Source: Paracoccus aestuarii (GTDB lineage: Bacteria; Pseudomonadota; Alphaproteobacteria; Rhodobacterales; Rhodobacteraceae). From it: a stretch of 64,000 bases of DNA. The notes beneath the pieces are model-generated. The model ran no database searches, was not told where the DNA came from, and saw nothing but the letters and a program-made list of their open reading frames with translations. The stretch is from contig NZ_CP067169.1 of NCBI RefSeq assembly GCF_028553885.1, forward strand, positions 2,777,001 through 2,841,000, written 5' to 3'. This document shows, in pieces, positions 18,437-26,839 of the stretch; the stretch's first letter is position 1; each line of letters opens with the position of its first letter. The translations under genes and the position numbers were made by a program.

Positions 18437-19495
18437 TCAGCCACGCTCCCAGGGATAGCCTTCGGCCTCCAGCTCGTCGGAATATTGCTGGATCAGCGCA
18501 CGGTATTCGTCCAGCAGCGCCGCGCCGTCCAGGCCCGAAGCGTCGGCCCGGGCGATCCAGTCGTCCAGATAGGGCTGGCCCGCCTCGGTCAGGCGCGCGC
18601 GATCCTCGTCCGAGAAGCTGACGATCTCCTTACCGGCATCCTCCAGGATCTGGATCGATTCGGCATTGGCCTCGCCGATGATGCGGCCGAACTCATCCGC
18701 CAGACCCGCGCCCGCGGTCATGATCGCGTCCTGCTGTTCGGGCGTCAGCCCGTCGAACATCGCCTTGTTCATCATGATGCCGAGCGCGCCGACCTGGCCC
18801 CAATCGATGAAGGTGTAGCTGTCGAAGACCTCGTCGAAGCGCAGCGCGGCGACCAGATAGGAATAGGTCTGCGTGCAGTCGATCAGCCCGTTCTCCAGGC
18901 CTTGATATGCCTCGTAGACGGTCATGTCGACCAAGGTCGCGCCCAGGTCGCGGAAGGTCTGGCCATAGGCGCCGACGCCGCGCACGCGCTTGCCCGCCAG
19001 CTGGTCGACCGAGGTGATCGCCGGGCCCTTGCAGCCCATCTGCACCGCCGAGGTGGTATAGGTGCCCACATAGACCAGGCCCTGATCGGCCAGGTTCGCC
19101 TGGATCTGTTCGTTGTTGCGCATCAGCGCGTCGGTGGCGCGCATGCCGACCCAGGGGTCGGGATTGTCCAAAGGCAGGTCGGCGATGCCATAGGTCACCA
19201 GGTCCTGCGGGAAATAGACGCCGATCACGCTGCCCAGATCGGCCACCCCGTCGCGCAGCGACTGGACCGCGGCGCGTTCGGAAAACAGCGCCCCCGCCCA
19301 GGTGATGTCCAGGCGCAGATCGCCCCCCGACAGTTCGGCGACCTGGTCGGCGAACCATTGCGTGGCCTCGGCGCGCGCGCCCCGGTTGGGGCCCGGCTCG
19401 CCATAGATCAGCACGGTTTCGGCCAGGACGGGGGCGGCAAGGGCGGCGGACAGGCCGGCAGCCGTCAGCGCCGTCCGAAAGAACGGTGTGGTCAT
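18437..19495 (-). CDS. dctP: TRAP transporter periplasmic substrate-binding protein (DctP)
   Basis: The protein has 352 aa from MTTPFFRTALTAAG; a strong GGGAGGAG ribosome site lies 9-16 bases before the ATG, and a longer frame starting further upstream is rejected for that reason. A Sec signal peptide ends at about residue 25 (APVLA|ET). The mature part has the DctP fold, with KRVRGVGAYGQTFRDLGA as the region that contains the substrate-carboxylate-binding Arg in this family. It captures the acid in the periplasm and delivers it to DctQM. It is the first gene of the operon that continues through to the acyl-CoA ligase; the ligand is unknown. Confidence 0.93.
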   Translation of the reverse strand: MTTPFFRTALTAAGLSAALAAPVLAETVLIYGEPGPNRGARAEATQWFADQVAELSGGDLRLDITWAGALFSERAAVQSLRDGVADLGSVIGVYFPQDLVTYGIADLPLDNPDPWVGMRATDALMRNNEQIQANLADQGLVYVGTYTTSAVQMGCKGPAITSVDQLAGKRVRGVGAYGQTFRDLGATLVDMTVYEAYQGLENGLIDCTQTYSYLVAALRFDEVFDSYTFIDWGQVGALGIMMNKAMFDGLTPEQQDAIMTAGAGLADEFGRIIGEANAESIQILEDAGKEIVSFSDEDRARLTEAGQPYLDDWIARADASGLDGAALLDEYRALIQQYSDELEAEGYPWERG

Positions 19496-19531
19496 CTCGA
19501 AACTCCTCCCTGTTTCGCATTGCAGGCTGCC

Positions 19532-19560
19532 ATTCCACTCTGCGGGACGCAAGGGGGAAT
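19532..19560. promoter_or_regulatory. 29-bp symmetric dyad upstream of dctP, candidate IclR operator
   Basis: The sequence reads ATTCC-N4-TGCG-N3-CGCA-N4-GGAAT, with both arm pairs perfectly centred on base 19546. It lies 37-65 bp before the dctP start and abuts the opposing promoter for the L,D-transpeptidase. Its position suits an operator for the IclR regulator encoded in the operon. This is an inference from symmetry and location. Confidence 0.5.
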
Positions 19561-19589
19561 TGACCGAAACGTGACCCACGGTCTATCTG
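19560..19589 (+). promoter_or_regulatory. sigma-70-type promoter for the L,D-transpeptidase gene
   Basis: TTGACC at 19560-19565 and TATCTG at 19584-19589 are separated by 18 bp. The predicted start would give a leader of roughly 45 bases before the ATG at 19640. Confidence 0.5.
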
Positions 19590-19639
19590 GCGGATTTCCG
19601 CCCGATCCCGGAAGGTGGGGCCAGCAATCGGAGACCGAC

Positions 19640-20917
19640 ATGACCGCCCATCCCGCCCTTCGGCTGATGCTGACGCTCAGCCTGGCCCTGGGTCTCGCCC
19701 TGCCTTTGGGCGCCCAGCAGGCCGACCTGCCCTTCACCGCCGCCGATATCGAGGCCGCGCAGTACAATGGCGGCGCGCTGCCGTCCGGGCGGACGGCGCT
19801 GACGGCCAAGGTCCAGCTGCTGCTGGACCGGTCGGGCACCTCGCCGGGGGTCATCGACGGGTTCAAGGGCGGCATGAGCCAGAGCGCGCTGAAGGCCTTC
19901 GAGCGCCGCAACGGCCTGCCCCAGGACGGGATCATGGATCCCCATGTCTGGAACCTGCTGCAGGCCTATGCGACGCGCCCCGTCACCCAGAGCTACACGA
20001 TCACCCAGGCCGATGCCGAGGGCCTGGTCGATTCGATCCCGGTCGATTACGCCGAAAAGGCCCAGATGACCGCGATGGCCCATACCAGCGTGGCCGAGCG
20101 CTTGGGCGAGCGGTTCCACATGGACGAACGCTTCATCCAGTTCCTCAATCCCGGGATCGAGCTGGTGCCCGGCGCCACGATCCAGGTCATGGCCCCGAAC
20201 CAGCCGATTCGCGGCCAGGTCGCGCGCATCCTGATCGACAAGGACAACCGCCGCGTCGCGGGCTATGACGCCAATGGCCGGATGCTGGTGGATTACCCCG
20301 CCACGATCGGGTCCAGCGCGACGCCCTCGCCCGTGGGCACGCATGACGTGCGGACCGTGGCGGTCAATCCGAACTATACCTACAACCCGGCGGTTAATTT
20401 CCAGCAGGGCGACAATGACCGCAAGCTGATCATCCCGCCCGGGCCGAACGGTCCGGTGGGCACGGTCTGGATCGGCCTGTCCAAGCCGACCTACGGCATC
20501 CACGGCACGCCGACGCCCTCGCAGCTGTTCCAGAACCAGTCGATGGGCTGCGTGCGCCTGACCAACTGGGATGCCGAGGAACTGGCCGGCATGGTCCGCA
20601 TCGGCGGCACCACGGTCGAATTCCTGGACAGCGGCGTGACCATCGCCGACGCGACGGGCAGCGGCACGGCGACATCCGCCCCGGTGGCCGCCATCGCCCT
20701 GCCCGCCGAGGACGAGGCGCAGGTCGACACCCCCGTCCCCGCCCAGCCCCTGACCCTGCCCGACCCGCTGGCGCCCAATCCGCTGGCGCCCAACCCGCTG
20801 GCCACGTCGGAACCCCTGCCCGAGGCGCCGCAGCCCGCCGCCGATCCGCTGGCCGATGCCTTGGGCGAGGCCCTGCCCGACGGCTTCGTCGTGCCCCTGC
20901 CGGCCGATCCGTCGTGA
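19640..20917 (+). CDS. L,D-transpeptidase with peptidoglycan-binding domain
   Basis: A 425-aa exported protein. The signal peptide covers about residues 1-25 (ALPLGA|QQ). A peptidoglycan-binding-1-like segment follows (about 55-115; SQSALKAFERRNGLPQDG). The YkuD catalytic domain has His288 in GIHGTPTP and the nucleophile Cys304 in SMGCVRLTNWDAEEL. It makes or modifies 3-3 cross-links, or attaches proteins to the wall, in the periplasm. The C-terminal 90 residues are Pro/Ala-rich with a repeated LAPNP unit and look disordered. The ATG at 19640 directly precedes the signal peptide. It overlaps the extensin-like gene by 4 bases, suggesting a joint envelope function. Confidence 0.92.
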   Translation: MTAHPALRLMLTLSLALGLALPLGAQQADLPFTAADIEAAQYNGGALPSGRTALTAKVQLLLDRSGTSPGVIDGFKGGMSQSALKAFERRNGLPQDGIMDPHVWNLLQAYATRPVTQSYTITQADAEGLVDSIPVDYAEKAQMTAMAHTSVAERLGERFHMDERFIQFLNPGIELVPGATIQVMAPNQPIRGQVARILIDKDNRRVAGYDANGRMLVDYPATIGSSATPSPVGTHDVRTVAVNPNYTYNPAVNFQQGDNDRKLIIPPGPNGPVGTVWIGLSKPTYGIHGTPTPSQLFQNQSMGCVRLTNWDAEELAGMVRIGGTTVEFLDSGVTIADATGSGTATSAPVAAIALPAEDEAQVDTPVPAQPLTLPDPLAPNPLAPNPLATSEPLPEAPQPAADPLADALGEALPDGFVVPLPADPS

Positions 20918-21657
20918 TCCGGGCGCTGGCGGCCCTGGCCCTGCTGGCCGTCCCCGCCGCCGCGCAGGACCGCCCGCCCGAACGGCCCGAGGCCACGGCC
21001 CCCGCACCGGACGCGGACACGGCCGGACCCGCCGAGGCCCTGCCCTTCGGCCCGCCCCCGCCGCCGGTCTGGTTCACCTTGGCAGAAAGCGATGCCGATC
21101 ACGACGCCTGCCGGCTGGCGCTGATGGTGCTGGGCACCCGCTACCGGCAGGAGGCCCCCGTCACCGATCCCGATATCCGCGATTGCGGCATCGCCCGGCC
21201 CGTCCGCGTGTCCGAGATCCTGCCCGGCGTGGCCCTGCCCGCCGAGCCGGTGATGCGCTGCGGGACCGCCCTTTCGCTGGCGATCTGGACGCGGGATTTC
21301 GTGCGCCCCGCCGCCGCCCATCTGCCCGATGCGCCGCAGCTGCAGGGGCTGGCGACGGGGCCTGCCTATGTCTGCCGCGACCGGGTGGGGACGGGCGATC
21401 CCGAACCGCGCCCCTCGGAACATGGCTATGGCAATGCGATCGACGTGATGGGGTTCGATTTCGGGCAGGACGCCCCCCTGCAGGTCCAGCCCCGCAGCGG
21501 CGATGGCGACCCGGCCGAGGGCTTTCAGCGCGCCGTCCAGAGCACCGCCTGCCTGCTGTTCACGACCGTGCTGGGGCCGGGATCGAACGCAGCCCATGAC
21601 GACCACCTGCATCTGGACATGGCGGATCGCGCCAGCGGCTGGCGGCTCTGCGAATAG
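20914..21657 (+). CDS. extensin-like family protein (putative periplasmic peptidase fold)
   Basis: The protein has 247 aa from a GTG that overlaps the previous stop (GTGA). A signal peptide is likely (residues 1-17, AVPAAA|QD), followed by a Pro-rich stretch to about 50. The C-terminal domain is the extensin-like C-terminal domain, with SEHGYGNAIDVMGF (near 168) and HDDHLHLDMAD (near 228). These His/Asp motifs recall the zinc sites of M15-type D-Ala-D-Ala peptidases. Four or more cysteines (DACRL, DCGIA, RCGTA, YVCRD) may form disulfides. The enzymatic activity of bacterial members is not established. It converges 4 bp from the Crp-type regulator. Confidence 0.83.
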   Translation: MIRALAALALLAVPAAAQDRPPERPEATAPAPDADTAGPAEALPFGPPPPPVWFTLAESDADHDACRLALMVLGTRYRQEAPVTDPDIRDCGIARPVRVSEILPGVALPAEPVMRCGTALSLAIWTRDFVRPAAAHLPDAPQLQGLATGPAYVCRDRVGTGDPEPRPSEHGYGNAIDVMGFDFGQDAPLQVQPRSGDGDPAEGFQRAVQSTACLLFTTVLGPGSNAAHDDHLHLDMADRASGWRLCE

Positions 21658-21661
21658 GGGG

Positions 21662-22393
21662 TCAGCGGCTCTGGCGTTCCAGGTCCAGATAGGTCGGGTC
21701 GAACCGCGCCAGCGTGGCCAGGCCCTTCCAATCCAGGATCGTCACATCCGCCCCCGACCAGCGGATCAGGCCCCGGTCGCGCAGATCGCGCACCGCGCGG
21801 TTCACATGGATCGGGGAGTACCCCAGGATATCCGCAAGCTCGCGCTGCAGCAGCGGCAGCGCGAACTGGTTGTTCGAGGCCGCGCCGACCGCGTTCAGGC
21901 GAGTGTAGATCTCGCAGAGCAGATGGGCCAGATGCGCGCTGGATCGCAGTGAGGCCGCCGCCACCAGCCATTGCCGATGCACCGCAGCATCGATCAGCGT
22001 CGCCATCCACAAGAGGCGCGTCAGATGGGGAAAGTTCTCGGTGATCTCGATCAGCTCGTCATGGTCGATGAACTCGACCTCGGCATGGCCCACGGCGATG
22101 ACGGAATGCTCCAGCCCGGCCAGGACGAAGCCGTGCAGATCGACGAAATCGCCCGGCACGTTCAGCGCGGTGATGACCCGTTCCTCGGGGCGGCCGACCA
22201 GCTGGTGCGACCGCGCCGACATGCCGCGCAGCATCATGCAGCTGCGCCGCGCCACGCGGTCGGCGGGCACGATCACCTCGCCCGGGGCGAAGGCCACCTG
22301 TTCGGTCCGCAGCCTGCGCAATCGCGCAAGGTCCTGTTCCGCCAAGGTATCGCGCCGTTGCAGGAAGCGGATGAAATATTCGGTGATTGCCAT
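21662..22393 (-). CDS. Crp/Fnr family transcriptional regulator
   Basis: The protein has 243 aa. The N-terminal cyclic-nucleotide-binding-like beta barrel (about 20-135) contains LRGMSARSHQLVG and NVPGDFVDLHGFVL. The C-terminal winged helix (about 165-225) has LPLLQRELADILGYSPIHVN and RAVRDLRDRGLI. No cysteine cluster for an Fe-S centre is seen at the N-terminus, so it is not an Fnr-type oxygen sensor; the ligand is unknown. It is transcribed alone, with 135 bp between it and the end of fliI, and converges on the extensin-like gene. Confidence 0.88.
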   Translation of the reverse strand: MAITEYFIRFLQRRDTLAEQDLARLRRLRTEQVAFAPGEVIVPADRVARRSCMMLRGMSARSHQLVGRPEERVITALNVPGDFVDLHGFVLAGLEHSVIAVGHAEVEFIDHDELIEITENFPHLTRLLWMATLIDAAVHRQWLVAAASLRSSAHLAHLLCEIYTRLNAVGAASNNQFALPLLQRELADILGYSPIHVNRAVRDLRDRGLIRWSGADVTILDWKGLATLARFDPTYLDLERQSR

Positions 22394-22528
22394 TCCGCCC
22401 CCCCTTTCGTCGGCAGCCGGACAGTTGCAAATCGGAATCTGGGGCGCAATGGTCCCCGACCGGGTTCTAACATTGATTAAGCCCGGTCAACGCCGTGATT
22501 ACGTTAATGGTTTCACCCCCTGCGTCGA

Positions 22529-23851
22529 TCAGGCGCGCGCCCGCAGGGGCAGCCGCAGCGCCGCCTCCAGCGCGGCGAAGCTGGCGGCGCCGTCCGGACA
22601 GCGCCGGGTGACGAATTCGTCCAGCTGGGGAAACAGCCGCACCGCCTCGTCCAGCTTGGGGTCCGATCCCGGCGCATAGAGGCCCGCGCGAATCATCAGC
22701 TCGGATTCCGCATAGGCCCCAAGCGCCGCCCGCGCCCGCCCGATCAGGCTGTTCTGGACCGCATCCGCCGCATCGGGCAGCGACCGCGACACCGACCGCA
22801 CCACGTCCACCGCCGGAAAGCGCCCGCGTTCCGCGATGGTGCGGTCCAGCACCACATGCCCGTCCAGCGTGCCGCGCAGGATGTCGGCCACCGGCTCCTC
22901 CATGTCCGATCCCGCGACCAGCACGCTGAAGATCGCGGTGATGTCGCCCGTCCCCTCCGGCCCCGGCCCTGCGCGTTCGGCCAAGGCCATGATCAGGTTC
23001 GAAACCGAGGGCGGAAAGCCGCGATAGCTGGGCGGCTCGCCCGCGGCCAGGGCGATCTCGCGATGCGCCTCGGCGAATCGGGTGATCGAATCGGCCAGGA
23101 ACAGGACATGGCGGCCCTGGTCGCGGAAATGTTCGGCCACGGCCATCGCCGCCCAGGCACAGCGCCGCCGGATCAGCGGCGAGCGGTCCGAGGTCGCCGC
23201 CACGATCACCGCCCGCGCCATCCCCTCGGGGCCCAAGGTCTTTTCGACGAATTCGCGCAGCTCGCGCCCGCGTTCGCCGATCATCGCGATGACCACCACA
23301 TCCGCCTGCACGCCCCGCGCCATCTGCGACAGCAGCGTCGATTTCCCCACGCCCGAGCCCGCGAAAAGACCGATCCGCTGACCCGCGACCAAGGGCAGCA
23401 GCGTGTCGAAGACCGCCATCCCGGTATCCAGCCGCGCGCCGAGCCGCTTGCGCCCGACCGCGGGCGGCGCTTCGGCCCGGAAGGGCCGGTCGCAAGGGCC
23501 GGGCGGCAGGGGGCGGCCGTCCAGCGGCTGGCCCAGGGGGTCGATGATCCGCCCGATCCAGCCGTCCGAGGGCGCGATTCGCGGCGCATGCAGCAGCGTC
23601 ACGTCGGCGCCGACCGACAGCCCCTCGATCGGGCCCTCGGGCAGGACCTGGGCGCTGCGCGGCGTCAGGCCCACGATCTCTCCCCCCAGATCGCCCTGGG
23701 ACAGCGCGATCCGCAGCCGGTCGCCGACCGATGCGCGCCCCGCCAGCCCCTCCACCGCGATCAGGCCGGCGCGGATCGACTGGACCCGCCCGTGATGGCG
23801 CGCCAGGCGCAGCTGCGACAGCCGCCGCGTGATCGAGTCAAGTTTATCCAT
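22529..23851 (-). CDS. fliI: flagellum-specific ATP synthase FliI
   Basis: The 440-aa ATPase of the flagellar type III export apparatus. Walker A is GLFAGSGVGKST (about 161-172), followed by VVIAMIGERGRELREFV. Walker B is in HVLFLADSITRFAEA, and the C-terminal helical domain is present. Length is standard for FliI; distinction from F1-ATPase beta and from virulence T3SS ATPases rests on the flagellar context. It is divergent from flgB across 98 bp that contain a CtrA-like box. No fliH or fliJ gene is adjacent. Confidence 0.93.
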   Translation of the reverse strand: MDKLDSITRRLSQLRLARHHGRVQSIRAGLIAVEGLAGRASVGDRLRIALSQGDLGGEIVGLTPRSAQVLPEGPIEGLSVGADVTLLHAPRIAPSDGWIGRIIDPLGQPLDGRPLPPGPCDRPFRAEAPPAVGRKRLGARLDTGMAVFDTLLPLVAGQRIGLFAGSGVGKSTLLSQMARGVQADVVVIAMIGERGRELREFVEKTLGPEGMARAVIVAATSDRSPLIRRRCAWAAMAVAEHFRDQGRHVLFLADSITRFAEAHREIALAAGEPPSYRGFPPSVSNLIMALAERAGPGPEGTGDITAIFSVLVAGSDMEEPVADILRGTLDGHVVLDRTIAERGRFPAVDVVRSVSRSLPDAADAVQNSLIGRARAALGAYAESELMIRAGLYAPGSDPKLDEAVRLFPQLDEFVTRRCPDGAASFAALEAALRLPLRARA

Positions 23852-23913
23852 TTCCGCCGCCCCGTCTCTGTCCGGTTTCCTGAACCCTGAAACGGTTTCT
23901 AAACCATTCGGGG

Positions 23914-23928
23914 TTAAGACCGGGTTTA
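23914..23928. promoter_or_regulatory. CtrA-like box between fliI and flgB
   Basis: TTAA-GACCGGG-TTTA differs by one base from the CtrA consensus TTAA-N7-TTAA. It lies 22 bp before the flgB ATG in the divergent fliI/flgB region; similar boxes occur before motB and flgE. TTAA is rare in DNA of this composition. Confidence 0.4.
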
Positions 23929-23949
23929 TCGAGATTGAGGAGAAGCCTC

Positions 23950-24339
23950 ATGTTTGAGAAGACCGAGATGATGCGGATGGCCCGCGCGCTCAGCCAGCAT
24001 GTCCAGCAGCGCCATATCGAGGTGGCGCGCAACATTGCCAATGCCGACACGCCCGGTTTCCGGGCGTCCGACCTGCAACCCTTCGACGAAAGCTATCGTC
24101 GCGCCGACCGTGCCGGCGGGATGCGCGCGACCCATCCCCGCCATGTCGACACGCCGCAATGGTCCCCGGCCTCCGCCCGCGTGATCGACACCGAAGGCCC
24201 CGCCTCGCCCAACGGCAACGCGGTCTCGCTGGAGGAGGAGATGGTCCGGATGGCCGAGGTGAAACGCCAGCATGACCTGTCCCTGACCGTCTATCGGTCG
24301 GGCCTGGACCTGATGCGGACCAGCCTGGGCCGCCGGTAA
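23950..24339 (+). CDS. flgB: flagellar basal-body rod protein FlgB
   Basis: A 129-aa proximal rod protein. It starts MFEKTEMMRMARALSQHVQQ; the ATG follows a gaggagaag ribosome site. The rod signature is ARNIANADTPGFRASDL (residues about 29-45), and the C-terminal amphipathic helix (RQHDLSLTVYRSGLDLMR) is present. It is the first gene of the plus-strand flagellar operon, 12 bp before flgC. Confidence 0.93.
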   Translation: MFEKTEMMRMARALSQHVQQRHIEVARNIANADTPGFRASDLQPFDESYRRADRAGGMRATHPRHVDTPQWSPASARVIDTEGPASPNGNAVSLEEEMVRMAEVKRQHDLSLTVYRSGLDLMRTSLGRR

Positions 24340-24351
24340 GAGGATGACGAC

Positions 24352-24744
24352 ATGACCGATCCGATCACCCCGCTGCGCATGGCGGCGTCGGGGATGCGCG
24401 CGCAATCCGAACGCCTGCGCCACACCGCGGAAAACATCGCCAATGCCGACACGCCCGGCTATCGCCGCAAGCTGGTCAGCTTCGAGGAATCCATCCGCTT
24501 CGGCCGCCCCACGGGCGAGGTCGAGGCCGGGCGCACCCGCCTGGACCGCAGCGCGCTGCCGCGCATCCACGACCCCGCCCATCCCCTGGCCGATGCCGAG
24601 GGATATTACCAAGGCTCGAACGTCGATCTGGTGATCGAGCTGGCCGACAGCCGCGAGGCCGGCCGCAGCTACGAGGCAAATCTGCGGGTCTTCGAACAGA
24701 CTCGGCAGATGAGCTCATCCCTTCTTGACCTGCTTCGCCGCTAG
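24352..24744 (+). CDS. flgC: flagellar basal-body rod protein FlgC
   Basis: A 130-aa proximal rod protein. The N-terminal rod motif is ENIANADTPGYRRKLVSFEE, and the C-terminal SYEANLRVFEQTRQM helix is the FlgC signature. Length matches the family (about 130-138). It is exported by the flagellar type III system and sits between flgB and fliE, as in other alphaproteobacterial rod operons. Confidence 0.94.
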   Translation: MTDPITPLRMAASGMRAQSERLRHTAENIANADTPGYRRKLVSFEESIRFGRPTGEVEAGRTRLDRSALPRIHDPAHPLADAEGYYQGSNVDLVIELADSREAGRSYEANLRVFEQTRQMSSSLLDLLRR

Positions 24745-24758
24745 AAAGGCCGCCCCCC

Positions 24759-25043
24759 ATGATCACCGGACTGAATGCCGCATCCGCCTATTCCGCCGCC
24801 CGCACCGCGGTCGCCCCGCAGCCCGGCGCCCAGCCCCTGGCCCGCATCGGCCAGGCGGCCGAGGATTTCGCCGCCCAGATGGCCCAGGTCGACCAGGTGT
24901 CGACCGGCGCCATGACCGGTCAGGTCAGCACCCACCAGCTGGTCCAGACCATCGCCGAGGCCGAGCTGACCATGAACACCGTCGTCGCCATCCGCGACAA
25001 GGTGGTCGAGGCCTATCAGGAAATCCTGCGGATGCCCGTGTGA
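24759..25043 (+). CDS. fliE: flagellar hook-basal body complex protein FliE
   Basis: A 94-aa protein that links the MS ring to the rod. The C-terminal half has VSTHQLVQTIAEAELTMNT followed by VVAIRDKVVEAYQEILRMPV, the conserved FliE helix pair ending in the E-I-x-R-M-x-V motif. It is 14 bp after flgC and 16 bp before fliQ. Confidence 0.93.
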   Translation: MITGLNAASAYSAARTAVAPQPGAQPLARIGQAAEDFAAQMAQVDQVSTGAMTGQVSTHQLVQTIAEAELTMNTVVAIRDKVVEAYQEILRMPV

Positions 25044-25059
25044 TGAAGGGGAACCTGTG

Positions 25060-25326
25060 ATGGGAGAGACGGTCCTTTTCGACATGCTGCGCCAGTCGCT
25101 GCTGATCGCGGTGCGCATCTCGGCCCCGCTACTGGGGGTGGCGCTGATCGCGGGGGTGGCCATCGGCCTTTTCCAGGCGCTGACCTCGGTCCAGGAGATG
25201 ACGCTGACCTTCGTGCCAAAGGTCGGGCTGATGCTGATCGTCTTCTGGGTCTCGATGAGCTTCATGACCACGACCCTGGCCGATTTCTACCTGGGCCAGA
25301 TCATCCCGATGATCGCGGGGCGCTGA
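25060..25326 (+). CDS. fliQ: flagellar biosynthesis protein FliQ
   Basis: An 88-aa inner-membrane component of the export gate with two hydrophobic helices (about 15-38 and 50-72). The conserved stretch is GLFQALTSVQEMTLTFVPK. ATG at 25060 is preferred over the GTG directly before it. FliP and FliR, its usual partners, are not encoded in this window. It is followed one base later by flgF. Confidence 0.93.
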   Translation: MGETVLFDMLRQSLLIAVRISAPLLGVALIAGVAIGLFQALTSVQEMTLTFVPKVGLMLIVFWVSMSFMTTTLADFYLGQIIPMIAGR

Positions 25327-25327
25327 G

Positions 25328-26044
25328 ATGGACAACGCCATCTATGCCAACCTGACGCGGCAATCGGGCCTGATGGCCGAGATGCGCGTCGTCGCCAACA
25401 ACATCGCCAATGCCAACACCACCGGCTATCGCCGCGAGGGGGTGATCTTTGCCGAACATCTGACCGCGCTGGACCGGCGGGGCGACACGCTGTCGATGGG
25501 CCATGCGCGCGGCCGGATGCTGGACCTGAACCAGGGGGTGCTGACCCAGACCGACAACAGCATGGACCTGGCCATCGAGGGCGAGGGATTCTTTCTGGTC
25601 GAATCGCCCGACGGGCTGCGGCTGACCCGCGCCGGCGCCTTCATGCCGTCGCCCGAGGGCGAGCTGATGACCGCCGAGGGCCACCGCCTGCTGGACGAGG
25701 GACAGGCCCCGATCATCCTGCCGGCGGGCGCCAACGGCGTGTCGATCGGCGGCGACGGGACGCTGTCGTCCAACGGCCTGCCCTTCGGCCGCATCGGCCT
25801 GTGGGCCGCGCCCGAGGGCACCGACCTGACGCGCCAAGGCGGCACCGCCTTCGCCATCGACGGCGCCCCCGAACCGATCGAGGACGGCCGCATCCGCCAG
25901 GGTTTCCTGGAGGATTCCAACGTCGACCCGATCTTCGAGATCACCCGCATGATCGAGGTCCAGCGCGCCTACGAGCTGGGCCAGAAATTCCTCGACGCCG
26001 AGGATCAGCGCATCCGCGGCGCGATCACCGCCATGACCCGATAA
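25328..26044 (+). CDS. flgF: flagellar basal-body rod protein FlgF
   Basis: A 238-aa proximal rod protein of the FlgE/F/G family. N-terminal NNIANANTTGYRREGVIF and C-terminal FEITRMIEVQRAYELGQKF are the family hallmarks. The central domain (about 75-190) is shorter than in FlgE. It lies directly before flgG with a 9-bp gap, the standard order. Confidence 0.93.
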   Translation: MDNAIYANLTRQSGLMAEMRVVANNIANANTTGYRREGVIFAEHLTALDRRGDTLSMGHARGRMLDLNQGVLTQTDNSMDLAIEGEGFFLVESPDGLRLTRAGAFMPSPEGELMTAEGHRLLDEGQAPIILPAGANGVSIGGDGTLSSNGLPFGRIGLWAAPEGTDLTRQGGTAFAIDGAPEPIEDGRIRQGFLEDSNVDPIFEITRMIEVQRAYELGQKFLDAEDQRIRGAITAMTR

Positions 26045-26053
26045 GGACCCGCC

Positions 26054-26839
26054 ATGAGAGCCCTGCAGATCGCCGCAACCGGCATGAGCGCCCAGCAGAC
26101 CCGCGTCGAGGTCATCTCGAACAACCTCGCGAACATGTCGACGACGGGCTACAACGCCCGCCGCGCCGAATTCGCCGACCTGCATTACCAGCAGGCCGCC
26201 CGCCCCGGCAGCGTCACCGCCGCCGATGGCACCGTCATCCCCGCAGGCGTCCAGCTGGGCCTGGGCGTGCGCCCCACCGCGGTCAGCGTGAACCTGCAGC
26301 AGGGCGCGTCCGTCGCCACCGGCGGCGACCTGGACCTGGCCATCGAGGGCGACGGCTATCTGGAGGTCACGCTGCCTTCGGGCCTGTCGGGATATACCCG
26401 CGACGGCGGGCTGAAGCGGTCGCCCGACGGGCTGATCGTCACCTCGGACGGCTATCCGGTCGTGCCCAACATCGCCATTCCCGACGATGCCCGCGCCATC
26501 ACCATCAATGCCGGGGGCGAGGTCTATGCCTATTTCGGCGACCGGGTCGAGGCCGAGCTGCTGGGCCAGTTCACGCTGGCGGGCTTTGCCAACGAAAAGG
26601 GGCTGGAGGCGATCGGGTCGAACCTCTTCATCGAGACCGCCGCATCGGGCGGCGCGCAGGTCGTGAACCCGGGCGAGGACGGGCTGGGCACGCTGCGCCA
26701 GGGCTATCTGGAGGAAAGCTCGGTCGATGCCGTGCGCGAGATCACCGAGCTGATCAAGGCGCAGCGCGGCTACGAGCTGAACGCCAAGGTCATCACCGCC
26801 GCCGACCAGATGCTCGGCGCGACGACGCAGGTGCGGTGA
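26054..26839 (+). CDS. flgG: flagellar distal rod protein FlgG
   Basis: The protein has 261 aa, the characteristic FlgG length. It starts MRALQIAATGMSAQQTRVEV, with SNNLANMSTTGYNARRAEF and the FlgG-specific DLHYQQAARPGS insert that makes the distal rod rigid. The C-terminus has EITELIKAQRGYELNAKVI. Its stop overlaps the flgA start by one base. Confidence 0.95.
   Translation: MRALQIAATGMSAQQTRVEVISNNLANMSTTGYNARRAEFADLHYQQAARPGSVTAADGTVIPAGVQLGLGVRPTAVSVNLQQGASVATGGDLDLAIEGDGYLEVTLPSGLSGYTRDGGLKRSPDGLIVTSDGYPVVPNIAIPDDARAITINAGGEVYAYFGDRVEAELLGQFTLAGFANEKGLEAIGSNLFIETAASGGAQVVNPGEDGLGTLRQGYLEESSVDAVREITELIKAQRGYELNAKVITAADQMLGATTQVR

Noticed and set aside
22473..22490. TTGAT...GTCAA upstream of the Crp/Fnr gene, as an FNR box
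   Set aside because: The half-sites are separated by 8 bases rather than 4, so the geometry is wrong for an Fnr/Crp dimer.
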